From: JBNKFQ01 sp050289385
GTDB taxonomy: Bacteria; Pseudomonadota; Gammaproteobacteria; Pseudomonadales; Porticoccaceae
Reading direction: 5' to 3'
Length of the DNA stretch: 16,928 bases
Assembly: GCA_050289385.1 (NCBI GenBank)
Contig: JBNKFQ010000084.1
Span: forward strand, 1 to 16,928
The notes under the pieces are model-generated. The model saw nothing but the letters and a program-made list of their open reading frames with translations. It did not search any database and was not told where the DNA came from. This document shows positions 13,736-16,928 of the stretch, piece after piece. How positions within the stretch are numbered: position 1 is the first letter of the stretch; each line of letters begins with the position of its first letter. Position numbers and translations under genes: made by a program.

Positions 13736-16228
13736 TCATTCATAACGCAAGGCCTTAACCGGTTTGGCCCGCGCCACACGAGCGGCATTGCCCCCTACCG
13801 TACTCCAGGCTATTAACAAAGCAACTACTCCTGCCAGCAAACACAGCGGTATCAAATTCCAACTCTCAATGCGATACGGAAAATTTTCAAGCCAACGCAA
13901 CATCGCCCAAGCAGCAATGGGCCAGGCGATAATATTGGCCAGAATTACCGGTTTGGAAAATTGCCAGACCAGCAAACGCACCACGTCGAAAATGCTGGCG
14001 CCGAAAACCTTGCGAATACCAATCTCCCTGGTGCGGCGTTCAGCCGTAAATGTGGCAAGACCGAACAAGCCCGAGCTGGCGATAAGGACGGCAAGCAATG
14101 AAAACGCTGCCAACATGACACTCAGATCTTCTTCTCTCTCAAGTTGTCTGGCGAGAGCTTCATCAACATAGCCATAATCAAATGGCACCGAACTTACCAT
14201 GGATTTCCAGGCTTGTTCGATAGCGCTGGCAATTTTCTCTGAATGCCCGGTGTAACGCACAGTTAAAGCAGAGTAACCGGGTGACAACTGATAAATTTCC
14301 GGTCGAATCATTCGCTTTAAAGACTTCAGGTTAACATTTGCTGTAACGCCAATTATTTTAAGGTCGGCATAAATCAGGTCCTCGGGAATTCCACCCACTG
14401 AAACCCGTATTCGACGCCCAATCGCATTTTCGGGAGTGCTAAAACCAAACCGGCGAACAGCGGCTTCATTGACAAGAACCGTCCCATTTAACACTCTCCC
14501 ATCTTCAACATCTTTTGCTTTTGGTGTGCCGTCGGCAACAAAATCCCGACTGTAATTGCGACCTGTCAGCAATGCGATTTGATAAGTGTCAAGATAATCA
14601 TAGTCAATTTGTTCATTGCCGATAATCATCGGCGTTGTATCTTTCCCCGGAACTGTAACAACAGAATTATTTTCATTTAGCGTCATCGGGCTGGATGAGG
14701 TAAAGGTTGCTCCGGTTACACCGGGCAATCGCAGAATTTCTTGCTTGATTGCCTCTTGTTTACTAACCATGGCTTCTCTGCCAATACCAGAAATAACCAA
14801 TAAATTATTTTTGTCAAAGCCAAGGTCCATACTTGCAACATACTGTATCTGGCTATAAATCACTCCGGTTGCGGCAATCAGCGCAATAGAGATGGTAAAT
14901 TGAAAAACGACAAGAACATTGCGCAGGCGGCTCGACCCGCGGGTTTCCACCGAACGGTTGGCCTTCAATACACGAGCCGGCATAAAACCTGAAATAATCA
15001 ATGCCGGATAAACGCCACCCAACAGCCCGACAAGCACTACAATTCCGGCCAAAAACAATAAAACAGGGCCATCGGTAAAAGAAAAGATCAGCTCCTTGCC
15101 AACAAAACCGGAAAATGTTGGCAAAATCATTTCAACCAGAAAAACACCCAGAACCAGGGCCGTAAAAGCGACGAGTACAGATTCACCCAAAAACTGCACG
15201 ATGAGTTGTTGACGGCTCGCTCCCAACACCTTTCTCATCGCCACTTCTCTGGCTCGTTGTGTTGATTTGGCGGTGGCGAGATTCATAAAGTTAATACAGG
15301 CAATCAATAAAATAAGACCGGCAATGACAATAAAGATCATTACATCTTTTATATCGCCTGTCGGCTTCATTTCGCCCAGGCCAGCAGGGTAGAGCTGAAT
15401 ATCGGTCAAAGCCTGCAAGCTGAACCGAAACAAATCAGATGCCTTTACATCATCACCAAATACAGCAGCTACAAGATCAGACATATAGGTATTGGTAAAA
15501 TCATCCAGACGATGCTCCATTGATTCGACTGAAGCCCCATTCTTTAACTGAAAAAAAGTTTTATTATTTGCAGACGACCACTCGGAAAACTGCCACTTTT
15601 GTTTTTCAAAATCTGTTTCGTCAATCATTGTCAGGGCATGAAATTCGAGCACGGTGTTATGGGGCAGATCTTCAAAGACAGCGGCAATACGATAGTCCCT
15701 TTCAATATCATAAAGCGAAAAGGTCAATACCTGTCCGATGGGGTTTTCATCACCGAAATACTTTTTTGCAAAACTTTGATCAACCGCCAGACTGGAGTTA
15801 TCGCTTAACGCGGTGCGCATATCCCCCGCAACCACCTTTAAATCAAACATATCTACAGTTTCAGGGTCGGTCCAGTATACCGACTCGTTATAGACATTCT
15901 CTCCTTGTCTGACCACCGGATAAAGATTGGCGAAACGTGTAGCGCGTTCAATCTCCTGAGAAAAAAACAGCTCAGCTGCAGCTTTTGCAGGCCCCGGAGC
16001 ACTGACCACTGACATCGACTCTCTACCGGGTATATCAAAGGTTGTATTCAGCCGATAAATAGAACTGGCATTTTTCCAGTGCTGATCATATGACAGCTCA
16101 TCACGCACAAACAATATGATCAGAATGCATGCTGAAAGCCCAATCGCCAAACCCAGAATATTTATCAAGCTGTACAGCTTGTGATTAAGCAAATTGCGCA
16201 GTGCAACTTTCAGATAGTTCTTAAACAT
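13736..16228 (-). CDS. MacB/FtsX-type ABC transporter permease
   Basis: Inner-membrane permease of 830 aa with two FtsX cores. TM1 lies at about 19-41 (LINILGLAIGLSACILIILF), followed by a large periplasmic MacB-PCD domain. TM2-4 lie at about 296-318, 343-370 and 386-412, then TM5 at about 437-460, a second periplasmic domain, and three C-terminal helices after about 700. Each core carries the coupling-helix motif next to the membrane: REVAMRKVLGAS and REIGIRKVFGAS. This duplicated layout belongs to the MacB superfamily, which uses ATP hydrolysis for mechanotransmission (export of peptides, antibiotics or lipoproteins) rather than classical transmembrane passage. The partner ATPase is 20 bp upstream. 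No membrane-fusion protein or outer-membrane gene is in view, so the cargo is unknown. Confidence 0.92.
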   Translation of the reverse strand: MFKNYLKVALRNLLNHKLYSLINILGLAIGLSACILIILFVRDELSYDQHWKNASSIYRLNTTFDIPGRESMSVVSAPGPAKAAAELFFSQEIERATRFANLYPVVRQGENVYNESVYWTDPETVDMFDLKVVAGDMRTALSDNSSLAVDQSFAKKYFGDENPIGQVLTFSLYDIERDYRIAAVFEDLPHNTVLEFHALTMIDETDFEKQKWQFSEWSSANNKTFFQLKNGASVESMEHRLDDFTNTYMSDLVAAVFGDDVKASDLFRFSLQALTDIQLYPAGLGEMKPTGDIKDVMIFIVIAGLILLIACINFMNLATAKSTQRAREVAMRKVLGASRQQLIVQFLGESVLVAFTALVLGVFLVEMILPTFSGFVGKELIFSFTDGPVLLFLAGIVVLVGLLGGVYPALIISGFMPARVLKANRSVETRGSSRLRNVLVVFQFTISIALIAATGVIYSQIQYVASMDLGFDKNNLLVISGIGREAMVSKQEAIKQEILRLPGVTGATFTSSSPMTLNENNSVVTVPGKDTTPMIIGNEQIDYDYLDTYQIALLTGRNYSRDFVADGTPKAKDVEDGRVLNGTVLVNEAAVRRFGFSTPENAIGRRIRVSVGGIPEDLIYADLKIIGVTANVNLKSLKRMIRPEIYQLSPGYSALTVRYTGHSEKIASAIEQAWKSMVSSVPFDYGYVDEALARQLEREEDLSVMLAAFSLLAVLIASSGLFGLATFTAERRTREIGIRKVFGASIFDVVRLLVWQFSKPVILANIIAWPIAAWAMLRWLENFPYRIESWNLIPLCLLAGVVALLIAWSTVGGNAARVARAKPVKALRYE

Positions 16229-16248
16229 TGATTCAAACCCTTTGTTTT

Positions 16249-16928
16249 TCAGGCGACACGACGATTTTCATCAACTACCTGACCATCAAAAATGTTTATA
16301 GTACGGCGAGCCAGGTCTGCATGAGACGGGCTATGTGTGACCATCACTATAGTTGTGCCTTCTGCGTTCAAATTTTGCAGTATTTGCATCACTTCCTGGC
16401 CGTGAGCCGAGTCCAGATTTCCTGTAGGCTCATCGGCAAGTATCATTTTTTGATTGCCAACAACAGCACGAGCGACCGCCACTCTCTGCTGCTGGCCTCC
16501 TGATAGCTGACTTGGCATATGGCGAGCACGATGAGCAATACCCATTTTTTCCATTACGGCTTGCACTCTTTTCTTGCGTTCGCCTGGGCTAACATTGTGG
16601 TACAACAGGGCCAATTCCACATTTTCTTCAACAGTTAGCTCATCAATCAGATTAAAACTCTGAAAAATAAAGCCTATATTCTCTTTGCGAATAACCGACA
16701 ATTGCGATTCACTGTACCCGGATATGTTTTCACCGCAAAAAATGTAGTCGCCGTCAGTAGCCGTATCCAGCATGCCAATAATATTTAGCAATGTGGATTT
16801 TCCGCACCCCGAAGGCCCCATAATCGCCACAAACTCACCCGCATCTATCTCTACATTAATATTGTGCAATGCCTGGGTTTCCACTTCGTCTGTGCGAAAT
16901 ACTTTTGAAATATTTTGAAATTTAAGCA
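16249..16928 (-). CDS. MacB/LolD-type ABC transporter ATP-binding protein (5' end beyond window)
   Basis: ATPase subunit for the adjacent FtsX permease. 225 residues are visible; the frame stays open to the right edge and reads LKFQNISKVFRTDE at its start, the usual N-terminal strand, so only the first few residues are missing. In visible numbering: Walker A GPSGCGKST (37-45), Q-loop Gln89 in FIFQSFNLI, signature LSGGQQQR (141-148), Walker B MILADEPTGNLDS (161-173) and H-loop His198 in MVTHSP. The ADEPTGNLDS form is typical of the MacB/LolD group. A GTG at 16884 could be taken as a start, but it would remove the first nucleotide-binding strand. The gene ends 20 bases before the permease ATG. 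Confidence 0.94.
   Translation of the reverse strand, partial: LKFQNISKVFRTDEVETQALHNINVEIDAGEFVAIMGPSGCGKSTLLNIIGMLDTATDGDYIFCGENISGYSESQLSVIRKENIGFIFQSFNLIDELTVEENVELALLYHNVSPGERKKRVQAVMEKMGIAHRARHMPSQLSGGQQQRVAVARAVVGNQKMILADEPTGNLDSAHGQEVMQILQNLNAEGTTIVMVTHSPSHADLARRTINIFDGQVVDENRRVA

Noticed and set aside
16249..16884. ABC ATPase as a complete 211-aa gene starting at GTG 16884
   Set aside because: The frame continues upstream with LKFQNISKVFRTDE, the expected N-terminal strand, so the gene is cut by the window edge.

Overview
The window looks like a chromosome segment of a Gammaproteobacterium, probably a Cellvibrionales/Pseudomonadales-type marine or polysaccharide-degrading lineage. 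This is inferred from the xseB-ispA-dxs gene order, a GacA-type operator next to a GGA-rich Rsm/Csr-type small RNA, a FecI/FecR pair and a secreted S9B peptidase. No 16S or other marker gene is present, so the lineage is tentative.

Layout, left to right. (1) Positions 1-1760: a minus-strand FecI-like sigma factor and FecR anti-sigma regulator. The fecR stop codon abuts a perfect heptamer array that starts at or before the window edge. (2) 1764-2247: a second, diverged heptamer array followed by an AT-rich stretch. (3) 2248-5410, plus strand: a membrane-anchored DUF4329 (JAMM-like) protein and a periplasmic dipeptidyl-peptidase IV homologue. (4) 5598-6950: an NSS-family sodium-coupled amino-acid transporter behind a clear terminator. 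(5) 6954-7098: an inverted heptamer-repeat element filling the gap to a minus-strand HNH nuclease gene (7100-7660). (6) 7661-8291: a gap without protein genes that appears to encode two minus-strand small RNAs in tandem. One has a sigma70 promoter and terminator. The other is a strong candidate Rsm/Csr (CsrA-sequestering) RNA with a GacA-box-like palindrome and its own terminator. (7) 8322-11582, plus strand: xseB-ispA-dxs, with a second inverted heptamer element inserted between ispA and dxs. (8) 11616-13546, minus strand: an Ada-sensor/AlkA glycosylase fusion and ogt, an alkylation-repair operon. (9) 13736-16928, minus strand: a MacB/FtsX-type permease and its ATPase, which runs off the right edge.

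How the genes work together: FecI/FecR would relay a surface signal to an outer-membrane receptor that should lie left of the window. XseB is the small subunit of exonuclease VII. Dxs and IspA are the entry enzyme and a prenyl-chain enzyme of isoprenoid synthesis. The Ada-AlkA fusion plus Ogt divide among two genes the sensing, base excision and direct reversal of alkylated DNA.

The most notable material is non-coding: the GacA-box/Rsm RNA, the neighbouring unidentified small RNA, and a family of heptamer-bounded elements lying within a few bases of stop codons. Two of these elements share a conserved internal core.
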